A stretch of 64,000 bases of DNA from Chitinophagaceae bacterium. Its GTDB lineage: Bacteria; Bacteroidota; Bacteroidia; Chitinophagales; Chitinophagaceae. The notes beneath the pieces were generated by a model, which was given only the letters and a program-made list of their open reading frames with translations, did not search any database and was not told the origin of the DNA. Location: the NCBI GenBank assembly GCA_019752045.1, contig JAIEMP010000009.1, forward strand, positions 1-64,000, read 5' to 3'. Position numbers and translations under genes: made by a program. Each line of letters begins with the position of its first letter. The first letter of the stretch is position 1. Below, in pieces: positions 52,731 to 61,576 of the stretch.

Positions 52731-54056
52731 TTAAACAGGGTTCTTTTTTTCTTTTATAAACAGGAAGCAAATAATTGCTGCAATGATCATTAATGCCCCA
52801 CCGATCTGCACAGCAAGCAAACGGTCGTTGTTCAACACATTCCTCATTAACCAGCCAAATCCGAGTGAAGCAATAATTTCGGGCAATACAATAAAGAAAT
52901 TAAAAATACCCATGTAAATACCTACTTTTTCTTTAGGCAACGATCCGCTCAACATAGCATAAGGCATACTCAATATACTGGCCCATGCAACACCTACGCC
53001 CGTCATACTTAAGTACAACAGATATTTATTTTGCACCCAAGCAACACTTATCAAGCCAATTGCTCCTGCAAGTAAACAAAGTGAGTGTGTAAGTTTTCTG
53101 CCAAGTTTATCGGCAATAAACGGAAGTACCAATGCAAAAAGAAAAGTTACCACGCTGTAATAGGATAGTGTTAAACTTCCAAAGTCGGCACCTTCGGCAT
53201 ATACAGGATCGCTTGCATCTTTGCCGCCAAACACATTTACTGCAACAGCGGTTGTGTAGTAAAACCACATGAGAAATAATCCAGGCCATGTAAAAAACTG
53301 GACTAATGATACAATTTGCATTCGCTTGGGCATATTACGCAATGCATGCATGATTTCTTTTACACCTGCAGCCAGTCCAGCTTTTGTTTCATTCTCTTTT
53401 TTTATCCCCAGTTCTTCAGGAGAATATTCTCTGGTAGTAAAAACAGTATACATCACAGAAGCTAAAAAGAAAAATGCTCCAAGATAAAAAGACCATCTTA
53501 CATTATCAGGAATACCGCCAACAGCAGCTGTGTTTTCAAGGTTAAAAACATTCCGCATAATCCAGGGTAAAGCAGATGCAATGCTGCCACCTAAACCAAT
53601 CATTAAACTTTGCATAATAAAACCACGGTTCACCTGAGAATCGGGCAACTTATCTGTTACAAATGCACGAAATGGTTCCATAGAAACATTTCCAAATACA
53701 TCTAACACCCATAATAAACCCGCAGCCATCCATAAAACGCTGCTGTGTGGCATGGCAATTAATGCGATTGAACTTAGTATGGCGCCAATCATAAAATAGG
53801 GACGACGGCGACCCCATTTTGGATGCCATGTATTATCACTCAAATAACCAATAACGGGCTGCACTAATAAACCGGTTAAAGGAGCTGCAAGAAAGAGAAT
53901 AGGAACTTCGTCGGGATTGGCGCCGAGGTTTTCATAAATGCGCCCCATGTTAGCCCTTTGCAAATCCCAGCCAAACTGAATTCCGAAAAAACCAACACTC
54001 ATGTTGATGATTTCAACGATACTTAATCTTGGTTTAGAGACAGAAATATTCTGCAT
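52731..54056 (-). CDS. SLC45-type sugar:cation symporter (maltose/sucrose-like MFS)
   Basis: A 441-residue MFS protein with twelve predicted helices. The N-terminal LSIVEIINMSVGFFGIQFGWDLQ and the loop motif W81-G-R-R-R-P-Y87 are hallmarks of the GPH/SLC45 disaccharide transporters (plant sucrose and bacterial maltose carriers). It should import maltose or related oligosaccharides into the cytoplasm with a cation. It sits between glgC and the SusA-like amylase in the glgA operon, so it probably carries the amylase products. Length and topology are normal; no odd residue seen. Confidence 0.88.
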   Translation of the reverse strand: MQNISVSKPRLSIVEIINMSVGFFGIQFGWDLQRANMGRIYENLGANPDEVPILFLAAPLTGLLVQPVIGYLSDNTWHPKWGRRRPYFMIGAILSSIALIAMPHSSVLWMAAGLLWVLDVFGNVSMEPFRAFVTDKLPDSQVNRGFIMQSLMIGLGGSIASALPWIMRNVFNLENTAAVGGIPDNVRWSFYLGAFFFLASVMYTVFTTREYSPEELGIKKENETKAGLAAGVKEIMHALRNMPKRMQIVSLVQFFTWPGLFLMWFYYTTAVAVNVFGGKDASDPVYAEGADFGSLTLSYYSVVTFLFALVLPFIADKLGRKLTHSLCLLAGAIGLISVAWVQNKYLLYLSMTGVGVAWASILSMPYAMLSGSLPKEKVGIYMGIFNFFIVLPEIIASLGFGWLMRNVLNNDRLLAVQIGGALMIIAAIICFLFIKEKKNPV

Positions 54057-54133
54057 AGCAATCGTGCCCCATTCCCTACAAAAGGGCTTTTAATAAATGA
54101 TGTATAAAAGTAGCACCCTTCAGGGATGGGAGC

Positions 54134-55420
54134 TTAAATCACAAATCCATCGGGCAAAATAGCCCCTTTCTTTACAACCACAATTCCATCCTTCACAGTA
54201 TAAAGTGAATGATCGGTGTTGGATAAATGTTCACCGCCATTGATGCGTACATCATTTCCTATCCGGCAGTTTTTATCAATGATGGCATTTTTAATGTAAC
54301 AACGTTCGCCAATGCCAATCTTTGGAATTCCTCTTTCAGCTGCATGAAGCATCTCTTCCAGTGTTTCATAATAATCACCACCCATGATATAACTGCTTAC
54401 TACAGTTGTACCATGACCAATTCTTGTTCTGATACCAATGACACTGTTCTCTAATCTGCTTGCAAGAATAATAGAACCTTCTGCAATAATGGTACGCTCC
54501 AGTGTAGTGCCGCTGATTTTTGCAGGGGGCAACATGCGTGCACGTGTAAACACCGGACGGTCGTTATCAAACAAATTAAAATCAGGAATTTCTGCAGTGA
54601 GTGCCAGGTTGGCTTCAAAGAAAGAATAAATATTTCCAATATCGGTCCAGTAACCATCGTACTGGTGACTGATGACTTTATATTTTTCAATGGATGCAGG
54701 CATGATCTCTTTACCAAAGTCAGTTGCATCTTTATATTCTTCCTGCAACAGATCAATCAGTAATTTTTTGTTGAAAATATAAATACCCATTGATGCCAGA
54801 TAGATACGTCCCTGCCCTTTCATTTCATTTCCTGTATCACTCTCCCACTCACCTAAAATATCTTTCTTTGGTTTTTCAATAAACGAAGTGATCATATGTT
54901 CTGCATCCGCTTTCAAAATTCCAAACTCAGGTGCATCCCGTTCAGCAACAGGTATGGTTGCTATGCTGATGTCTGCGTTACGTGCCACATGATCATCAAT
55001 CATCTTTTGAAAATCCATTTGATATAACTGATCACCGGAAAGTATTAATACATAATCTGCTTCGTGTTGCTGTACATGACGTAAGCACTGACGAACAGCA
55101 TCTGCCGTACCCTGATACCATCCCGGATTATCGGGTGTTTGTTCTGCCGCAAGAATATCAACAAACGCACTGCTGAACATACTGAAGTGATAGGTATTCT
55201 TGATATGCTTGTTGAGCGATGCTGAATTAAACTGAGTTAATACAAACATACGGTTGATGCCCGCATTGATACAGTTGGAAATAGGAATATCAACCAACCT
55301 GTACTTTCCTGCAATGGGAACAGCCGGTTTACTTCTGCTTGCTGTTAAAGGATATAAACGTGTTCCTGCGCCGCCACCAAGGATTACTGCGATTGTGCTT
55401 TTTGCTGCTGACTTGCTCAT
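54134..55420 (-). CDS. glgC: glucose-1-phosphate adenylyltransferase
   Basis: A 428-residue nucleotidyltransferase: GGGAGTRLYPLTASRSKPAVP is the ADP-glucose pyrophosphorylase loop, SGDQLYQMDF holds the catalytic Asp, and a C-terminal left-handed beta-helix (GERCYIKNAIIDKNCRIGNDV) is the regulatory domain. It makes ADP-glucose from glucose 1-phosphate and ATP, the committed step of glycogen synthesis, and in this family is allosterically controlled. It follows glgA by 38 bp in the same transcript and precedes the sugar transporter, so glycogen synthesis and sugar import are co-expressed. Confidence 0.96.
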   Translation of the reverse strand: MSKSAAKSTIAVILGGGAGTRLYPLTASRSKPAVPIAGKYRLVDIPISNCINAGINRMFVLTQFNSASLNKHIKNTYHFSMFSSAFVDILAAEQTPDNPGWYQGTADAVRQCLRHVQQHEADYVLILSGDQLYQMDFQKMIDDHVARNADISIATIPVAERDAPEFGILKADAEHMITSFIEKPKKDILGEWESDTGNEMKGQGRIYLASMGIYIFNKKLLIDLLQEEYKDATDFGKEIMPASIEKYKVISHQYDGYWTDIGNIYSFFEANLALTAEIPDFNLFDNDRPVFTRARMLPPAKISGTTLERTIIAEGSIILASRLENSVIGIRTRIGHGTTVVSSYIMGGDYYETLEEMLHAAERGIPKIGIGERCYIKNAIIDKNCRIGNDVRINGGEHLSNTDHSLYTVKDGIVVVKKGAILPDGFVI

Positions 55421-55458
55421 AAGTTTAATTTATTCGTTAACTGAGTATGATTCTAAAA

Positions 55459-56874
55459 TTACTGTAAGCTCTTGTACAGATCAACATATTTCTGAACACT
55501 GCTTTCCCAGCTGAAATCAAGTTTCATCATTCGTTCTCTGGCTGCATGAAATTGTTTTTTGTTGTTGTACAGTTCAACCGCTCTCCATACAGCATTACAA
55601 ACATCACCTGTTGCTGCATTGTTAAACACAAGACCGTAACCACCATCTGCACTAATATCTTTCACTGTATCTCTAAGTCCACCTGTATTACGTACTAAAG
55701 GTACTGTTCCGTAACGCATAGCATACATTTGATTTAACCCGCAAGGCTCCACTCGGCTTGGCATTAATAAAAAATCGGCACCAGCATACATTAAGTGACT
55801 CAACGCTTCATTGTAACCGATGTATGAACTGTAATCGCCTTGCGATAAAGCGTTCATTGCGTTTAGTTGGCCTTCCACTTCCGGTTCGCCACTTCCCAAA
55901 ATGAGAAAGTTCATGCGGCGGCCGATATAATAAAAGGAGTCGCCAACAACTGCAGGTAAAAGATCAGCTGCTTTTTCCCCTACCAGCCGGCCAATAAACA
56001 CAAACAATGGTTTGTTGGGGTCAAGACCAAAAGTTTCACAGAGCTGTGCTTTGTTTTTTGCTTTGCCTTCTTCTACTGTTTCAATACTGAAATCGTGCTG
56101 AATATATTTATCTGTAGCCGGATCCCACACTTCAGCATCAATGCCATTTAGAATACCAACTGATTTTCCTTTCTCATATTCAAACAGTGCTTCTAATCCA
56201 TTACTCATGAATTTGAGTTCTTCCAGATAACTGTTGCTGACTGTGGTAACTTTTGCTGCACATTTAATTCCGCTGGCGAGTGGATTGATGCTGCTGCCCC
56301 ATTCAAGCAATCCTCTTTTCCAATCATCATAAGGAGGAAGAAAAACACTTTGTTCCCATGTCATCCATCCTTGATATTGTGCGTTATGTATGGTAATAAC
56401 TGTTGGTATTGATGCAAGATGATTGTACCTGTAACAGTATTGCATCATAAAAGGAATGAGGCCTGCATGATAATCGTGCACATGCACTACATCCGGACGG
56501 TGTTGCCAGGCAGAGAGCCAGTCTACAACTGTAATCTGAAAGGCGGTGAAGCGTTGTGTATCATCATCGTACCCATAAATTTTTTCTCTGTCGAGCAAAC
56601 CATTGATATCAACCAGGTAAAGATCAAAACCAAGTTTAGCGGTTTTCTCTTTAATGATGGTGTAATCAAAAAAATAATCGCCCAGATTAGTTGCACCTTT
56701 ATGTACTACTTCCCATTCATTGGCTGCAAGAAATTTGGTGCGGTACATAGGCATCACCACTTTGGCTGTATGCCCCGCATCCTGCAGATATTTTGGAAGA
56801 GCCCCTACCACATCACCTAAACCCCCGGCTTTGGCAACAGGATAACACTCGGCACTGACATGAAGAATTTCCAT
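55459..56874 (-). CDS. glgA: glycogen synthase (ADP-glucose type)
   Basis: A 471-residue GT5 enzyme. Lys15 in the signature PVAKAGGLGDVVGALPK binds ADP-glucose; FIGRLVGEKAADLL and the E-x7-E region MPSRVEPCGLNQMYAMRYGT complete the active site. It elongates alpha-1,4 glucan from ADP-glucose supplied by GlgC. It heads the probable operon glgA-glgC-SLC45 transporter-amylase; a promoter-like element lies upstream. Length and all motifs are normal. Confidence 0.96.
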   Translation of the reverse strand: MEILHVSAECYPVAKAGGLGDVVGALPKYLQDAGHTAKVVMPMYRTKFLAANEWEVVHKGATNLGDYFFDYTIIKEKTAKLGFDLYLVDINGLLDREKIYGYDDDTQRFTAFQITVVDWLSAWQHRPDVVHVHDYHAGLIPFMMQYCYRYNHLASIPTVITIHNAQYQGWMTWEQSVFLPPYDDWKRGLLEWGSSINPLASGIKCAAKVTTVSNSYLEELKFMSNGLEALFEYEKGKSVGILNGIDAEVWDPATDKYIQHDFSIETVEEGKAKNKAQLCETFGLDPNKPLFVFIGRLVGEKAADLLPAVVGDSFYYIGRRMNFLILGSGEPEVEGQLNAMNALSQGDYSSYIGYNEALSHLMYAGADFLLMPSRVEPCGLNQMYAMRYGTVPLVRNTGGLRDTVKDISADGGYGLVFNNAATGDVCNAVWRAVELYNNKKQFHAARERMMKLDFSWESSVQKYVDLYKSLQ

Positions 56875-56899
56875 TGATTAGTGATTAAGCAATTGTGCT

Positions 56900-56934
56900 T
56901 CAATATACCAAGACTTTGGTTTTAATGTATCAAA
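56900..56934 (-). promoter_or_regulatory. possible promoter of the glgA operon
   Basis: Minus-strand TTTG (56931-56934) and TATATTGA (56900-56907) are 23 bases apart, slightly long against the Bacteroidota consensus. Transcription would start about 20 bases before ATG 56874. Confidence 0.3.
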
Positions 56935-57005
56935 GAATAAATAATTTTTAGAAAGCTTATTTCTTTTTACTTTCAGTCTTTCCAACTAAATCACTAACGA
57001 TTGTT

Positions 57006-58769
57006 ATGACTCAAACAAAACAACCAACCAATTACGGTGCACTGGGTACACTGGTTACTGTATTTTTTTTCTGGGGATTTATTGCAGCAGGCAACAGTGT
57101 GTTTATTCCTTTTTGTAAACACTATTTTCATTTAGATCAGTTCCAAAGTCAGTTAATTGACTTTGCTTTTTATACTGCGTATTATGTTGGTGCATTAATC
57201 CTGTTGATTTATGGAGCATTTGCAGGAAAAGATCCTGTAGGTAAATGGGGTTATAAAAAAAGTATTGTGTACGGTCTGTTGTTTTCAGCCATCGGTGCAG
57301 CAGCCATGATTATTGCAGTAAATGCCAACCTGTTTACCGGCATGCTGATTGGATTGTTTATTGTTGCACTTGGTTTTTCACTGCAGCAAACTTCGGCGCA
57401 GCCCTTTTCTATTTCATTGGGCGATCCTGCAACAGGTACCAGCCGTGTAAATCTTGGTGGTGGTATTAATTCTTTTGGAACAACTATTGGTCCTATTGTT
57501 GTTGCCTTTGCATTGTTTGGCACAACGGCTGCAATTACCGACGAAAAAATTCAGGCATTGCCATTGAGTAAAGTGATTGTGTTATATACCTGTGTGGGTG
57601 CCTTGTTTATTTCCGCTGCAGCGTTGTTTTATTTTTCCAAAAAAGTACCGGCGGGAATCAATGATGAAAAAATTGAGAAAGAAAATAAAGCGTTGATTAC
57701 ACTGGTTGCAATTACCGTTCTGCTGGCGGTTTGTTTTGCCCCCGTTTTTCAGAGTTATAAAAGTGATGCAGCTCTGCAAATTGTAAAGCTTGGCGATGAA
57801 ATTACAGCCCTTACAAAACAGGCCGAAACTGTAGGTGCTGATGCTGCAACAGTTACAGCATCCATTCAACAAAAAACAGATGAAGTGACAGCATTGCGTT
57901 TACCTCTGGAGCAATACCGCATGCGCTGGCTCTTTGGTGCATTAGCAGTTGTTGTTGTTGGTTTACTGTTAGCAAACATGAGTGCAAAACGCAAAGCAGA
58001 AGGATGGGGTGCTATGAAATATCCGCAACTGGTATTGGGCATGCTGGGCATCTTTGTTTACGTTGGTGTTGAAGTAGCAATAGGCAGCAACCTCGGCGAA
58101 CTGTTGAAACAAAAAGAATTCGGCGGATATCAATCATCACAAATTGCACCGTTTATTTCCATGTACTGGGGCAGTTTAATGATTGGCCGGTGGGCAGGTG
58201 CCATCAGTGCGTTTAACTTCAGCAATGCAACCAAAAAATTACTCATGATTGTTGTTCCGTTGGTGGCCTTTGCAGTTATCATCGGTGTGAATACACTGGC
58301 ACAGTACGATATGAGCGATTTGTATTTTTATATCATCTGCGTTGCCATACAAATTGCTGCATTTTTTGTAAGTCAGGAAAAACCTGCAAGAACATTGCTC
58401 ATCTTCAGCATACTGGGTGTAATTGCAATGATCATTGGTGTAATGGCTTCAGGCAAAATTGCCATTTATGCATTTCTCAGTGGTGGTCTTTGCTGTTCAA
58501 TTATGTGGCCTTGTATTTTTTCACTGTCTATTGCCGGTTTAGGAAAGTATACCACACAAGGATCTGCTTTTTTAATTATGATGATTCTGGGTGGTGGTAT
58601 CATCCCTCCTATCCAGGGCAAACTGGCCGACTTGATTGGCATCCATCAATCATATTGGGTAGCGGTGATCTGTTTTGTTTACCTGGCACTGTTTGCTTTT
58701 CTGGTAAAAGGAATTTTAAAACGTCAGGGAATAGATTATGATGCGCAGGTAAGTGGTGGTGGACATTAA
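57006..58769 (+). CDS. FucP-type sugar:H+ symporter with coiled-coil insertion
   Basis: A 587-residue MFS protein of the FucP/glucose-galactose porter group: [16 protein letters not shown] opens helix 1, and [17 protein letters not shown] with [16 protein letters not shown] are family signatures. It is about 150 residues longer than usual: after helix 6 an extra helix (229-248), a charged coiled-coil stretch (about 253-303, [17 protein letters not shown]) and another helix (307-324) are inserted before the second half. It imports a hexose for the glucokinase encoded 34 bases downstream. The inserted part could contact a partner or sense the sugar. Confidence 0.87.
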   Translation: MTQTKQPTNYGALGTLVTVFFFWGFIAAGNSVFIPFCKHYFHLDQFQSQLIDFAFYTAYYVGALILLIYGAFAGKDPVGKWGYKKSIVYGLLFSAIGAAAMIIAVNANLFTGMLIGLFIVALGFSLQQTSAQPFSISLGDPATGTSRVNLGGGINSFGTTIGPIVVAFALFGTTAAITDEKIQALPLSKVIVLYTCVGALFISAAALFYFSKKVPAGINDEKIEKENKALITLVAITVLLAVCFAPVFQSYKSDAALQIVKLGDEITALTKQAETVGADAATVTASIQQKTDEVTALRLPLEQYRMRWLFGALAVVVVGLLLANMSAKRKAEGWGAMKYPQLVLGMLGIFVYVGVEVAIGSNLGELLKQKEFGGYQSSQIAPFISMYWGSLMIGRWAGAISAFNFSNATKKLLMIVVPLVAFAVIIGVNTLAQYDMSDLYFYIICVAIQIAAFFVSQEKPARTLLIFSILGVIAMIIGVMASGKIAIYAFLSGGLCCSIMWPCIFSLSIAGLGKYTTQGSAFLIMMILGGGIIPPIQGKLADLIGIHQSYWVAVICFVYLALFAFLVKGILKRQGIDYDAQVSGGGH

Positions 58770-58803
58770 ACAATGTAAATGAAATTTGAAAATATTGATG
58801 TTT

Positions 58804-59760
58804 ATGATTAAAGATTATGCAGTGGGTATAGATATTGGCGGCACCAACACAAAATTTGGTATTGTAGACCGTCATGGAATTATTCTGGAGCAGGGCCGTA
58901 TGCGTACTGATGCACATGAAAATGCAGAAGATTTTATTGAAGAACTTTATTCGCATTTAACATTAATGATTGCAAAGCATGGTGGCAATGAAAAATTTAA
59001 AGGCATTGGTATTGGTGCACCCAATGGAAATTATTATACCGGCACCATTGAATATGCACCCAACTTAAAATGGAAAGGAATTATTCCTGTTGCAGATCTG
59101 GTAGAAAAAAAGTTTGGTCTGCCAACCAAATTAACCAACGATGCAAATGCTGCAGCCGTTGGCGAAATGATGTATGGTGCGGCGAAGGGCATGAAACATT
59201 TTATTACCATTACGTTGGGTACAGGAGTAGGCAGTGGTATTGTAATTGACGGGAGAATAGTAATTGGTCATGATGGCTTTGCAGGTGAACTGGGTCATGT
59301 GGTGATACGCCCCGGCGGAAGATTGCACAAAGGTACCGGCATTCGTGGATCGTTAGAATCCTATGCATCAGCAACAGGTGTAAGAGAAACCGCCATTGAA
59401 TTTTTAACACAGGATCCGGACGCACCAAGTATGTTACGCAATTACTCCATTGATGATCTAACCAGTGAAACCGTATTTAAATGTGCAGAGCAGGGCGATG
59501 CAATTGCCAATCATATTTTTGAATTCACCGGACAAATACTGGGTGAAGCTTTGGCCAACTTTGTAATGTTCTCCTCGCCAGAAACAATTGTTTTGTTTGG
59601 TGGATTAACAAAAGCCGGCGATTTAATTCTAAAACCAACTGTACAGGCAATGGAAGCAAACCTGATACAGATTTTTAAAAACAAAGTAAAAGTAATCTTC
59701 AGCGATTTAAAAGAAGCAGACGCTGCAATACTTGGTGCCAGTGCGTTGGTGTGGGAGTAA
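58804..59760 (+). CDS. ROK-family glucokinase lacking the zinc cysteines
   Basis: A 318-residue ROK kinase. DYAVGIDIGGTNTKFGI is the ATP phosphate loop, LTNDANAAAVGE holds the catalytic Asp, and GELGHVVIRP with RGSLESYASATG surround the place where most ROK members have the CxCGxxGCxE zinc site; here it reads LHKGTGIRGS, so no Cys remains. I recall the same substitution in other Bacteroidota ROK glucokinases. It phosphorylates glucose delivered by the upstream MFS protein (34-base gap; operon). ATG 58804 places the DxGGT motif correctly; ATG 58798 is also possible. A terminator follows. Confidence 0.9.
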   Translation: MIKDYAVGIDIGGTNTKFGIVDRHGIILEQGRMRTDAHENAEDFIEELYSHLTLMIAKHGGNEKFKGIGIGAPNGNYYTGTIEYAPNLKWKGIIPVADLVEKKFGLPTKLTNDANAAAVGEMMYGAAKGMKHFITITLGTGVGSGIVIDGRIVIGHDGFAGELGHVVIRPGGRLHKGTGIRGSLESYASATGVRETAIEFLTQDPDAPSMLRNYSIDDLTSETVFKCAEQGDAIANHIFEFTGQILGEALANFVMFSSPETIVLFGGLTKAGDLILKPTVQAMEANLIQIFKNKVKVIFSDLKEADAAILGASALVWE

Positions 59761-59789
59761 ATGCAGAAAAGGAACAGCTTTATACACGG

Positions 59790-59815
59790 AAACACGGCTT
59801 TTAAAAGCCGTGTTT
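59790..59815 (+). terminator. intrinsic terminator after the glucokinase gene
   Basis: A perfect 26-bp palindrome (13-base arms AAACACGGCTTTT) followed by TCTTTTTATCTTT, 30 bases past the kinase stop. It separates the sugar-uptake unit from the Uma2 gene. Confidence 0.85.
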
Positions 59816-59833
59816 TCTTTTTATCTTTATACT

Positions 59834-60406
59834 ATGGCAGAACCGGCTGTTAAATATTACACTCAGGAAGAATATCTTGCTTTTGAACGTGAAAGCAAGG
59901 AAAGGCATGAATATTATCAGGGCGAAATATTTAACATGAGCGGCGCATCATATGAGCATAATCTGATTGAAGATAATATCAGAGGTACTCTTCATGCTTT
60001 TTTAAAAGGTAAACCCTGTCGCTCATTAGGATGCAACTTAAGAGTGCATTCTCCCAAAAACACATTGTATACCTACCCCGATGTATTGATTGTTTGTGGC
60101 GAGCCGAAGTTTGTAGATGGTCAGTTTGACACGTTGTTAAATCCATCTGTATTAATTGAAATTCTTTCACCTTCTACTGCTGATTACGATAAAGGAACCA
60201 AGTTTGAATTATACAGAGATATTGAAAGCCTGCAGGAATATGTGTTGATTAATTCCGGCAAGGTACATGTAGAATTATATCAGCGTAACAACGATCATTC
60301 ATGGATATTAACTGAATACAAATCTTTGAATGAAAGCTTTGAAATAAAAACGATCAGCAAAACAATGTTATTAGCTGAAGTATATGAAGGAATCACCTTC
60401 CCTTAA
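59834..60406 (+). CDS. Uma2 family (PD-D/E)XK nuclease-fold protein
   Basis: A 190-residue Uma2/DUF820 protein: YTQEEYLAFERESKERHEYYQGEI opens the domain, and the nuclease core is seen as TYPDVLIVCG (Asp) with IEILSPSTADYDKG (Glu then Lys-like region). Uma2 proteins have the restriction-endonuclease fold and are abundant in cyanobacteria, with unknown targets; this is the only copy in the window. ATG 59834 was chosen because the upstream in-frame extension runs through the terminator. Its stop overlaps the stop of the convergent epimerase gene, and its surroundings suggest an accessory, possibly transferred gene. Confidence 0.87.
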   Translation: MAEPAVKYYTQEEYLAFERESKERHEYYQGEIFNMSGASYEHNLIEDNIRGTLHAFLKGKPCRSLGCNLRVHSPKNTLYTYPDVLIVCGEPKFVDGQFDTLLNPSVLIEILSPSTADYDKGTKFELYRDIESLQEYVLINSGKVHVELYQRNNDHSWILTEYKSLNESFEIKTISKTMLLAEVYEGITFP

Positions 60407-61428
60407 AAATCCTGCATCAGCTGAATCCCTAAACCCGGTGCTGCACTCACTCCTACTTTCCCGTTATCATACATCAATCCCGTTGCAATATCTTCAGCAA
60501 GTAACAACGGCCCGTCCATATCAATATAATCTACCAAGGGTGCAAGATGTGCAATGGCAGCAGAGCCTACTGTACTTTCGTTCATGCAACCAATCATGAT
60601 TTTCATTTCCAGTTCTCTTGCCTTTGTTATCATTCTCAGAGCAGGTGTAATACCACTGCACTTTGTTAATTTGATATTGATGCCATGAAAGTAGCCGGCA
60701 CATTTTTCAACATCCGCTTCATACACACATGATTCATCAGCAATTAACGGAAGCGAAGACTCTTTAAACAAGACAGCCATTCCTTCCCAATTATCTTTTG
60801 CCAGAGGTTGCTCAATAAACTCCACTCCCAGTTCTTTTAACTGCGGAATTTTTTCAAGGGCTTCATCCAGTGTCCAGCCGGCATTTGCATCCACACGAAA
60901 AACAGCATCGGTATGTTTACGTAATGCAGCTACCAGTTCCACATCGCCCGGCACACCCACTTTTATTTTATAAATGGGCCATGGTTTTGCGTTCATCTTC
61001 TCAACCATTTTTTCAACGGTATCTATCCCAATGGTATAATCGCACAAAGGTGCTTTGCTGTAATCCAGATTCCAGAGCTGATACAATGGTTTATTGCGGA
61101 GTTTGCCATACATATCCCATGTGGCAATATCTAACGCACAAACAAGAAAATGATTTTGAGGAAACAGGTGATGCAGATAATGCCAGTAACGTTCCGGCTC
61201 CATGAACGCAAATTTTTCTACAAATATTTTTTTACGCTCCAGGTCTTCAATCATTTTTTCAACCGGAATATTGTAATAAGCAATAGCCGGTGCTTCGCCG
61301 TAACCTTTAGCTCCACGTGTTTCCAATTCAACAATCAGCGCAGGCTGATGTGTTTTGGTTCCTTTTGAAATCGTAAACGGATATTGAAATGGAAGTTCTG
61401 TTTTTTTATACTTGACTTGTAAAGGCAT
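60403..61428 (-). CDS. dipeptide epimerase of the enolase superfamily (L-Ala-D/L-Glu type)
   Basis: A 341-residue enolase-superfamily enzyme of the mandelate racemase group: YKIKVGV supplies a catalytic Lys, VDANAGW and EQPLAKD and ADESC the metal-binding Asp/Glu set, KLTKCSG the second Lys, and MDGPLLL near the C-terminus is typical of L-Ala-D/L-Glu epimerases. It inverts the second residue of dipeptides, commonly in reuse of murein peptides. Substrate is not certain; other dipeptides are possible. It lies between the Uma2 gene (overlapping stops TTAA) and the malQ gene, separated from the latter by a degenerate repeat. Confidence 0.87.
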   Translation of the reverse strand: MPLQVKYKKTELPFQYPFTISKGTKTHQPALIVELETRGAKGYGEAPAIAYYNIPVEKMIEDLERKKIFVEKFAFMEPERYWHYLHHLFPQNHFLVCALDIATWDMYGKLRNKPLYQLWNLDYSKAPLCDYTIGIDTVEKMVEKMNAKPWPIYKIKVGVPGDVELVAALRKHTDAVFRVDANAGWTLDEALEKIPQLKELGVEFIEQPLAKDNWEGMAVLFKESSLPLIADESCVYEADVEKCAGYFHGINIKLTKCSGITPALRMITKARELEMKIMIGCMNESTVGSAAIAHLAPLVDYIDMDGPLLLAEDIATGLMYDNGKVGVSAAPGLGIQLMQDF

Positions 61429-61448
61429 TTAGTTGTAAGATTTTTAAT

Positions 61449-61575
61449 AATGACAAGAAGAAAGGCACAAGGAGCAAGGGACAAGGAACAAGAAAGAAAT
61501 CAAGGCACAAGAATACAAGATGCAACAAACAAAACACGCCAAGACTAATAACACACCACACATAACCCTTAACTT
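61449..61575. repeat. degenerate purine-rich dispersed repeat, copy 2
   Basis: Imperfect AAGGCACAAGGAGCAAGG / GACAAGGAACAAG units followed by ACACATAACCCTTAAC-type units, the same two-part layout as at 21888-22012. No gene is evident inside it. Confidence 0.5.
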
Positions 61576-61576
61576 G

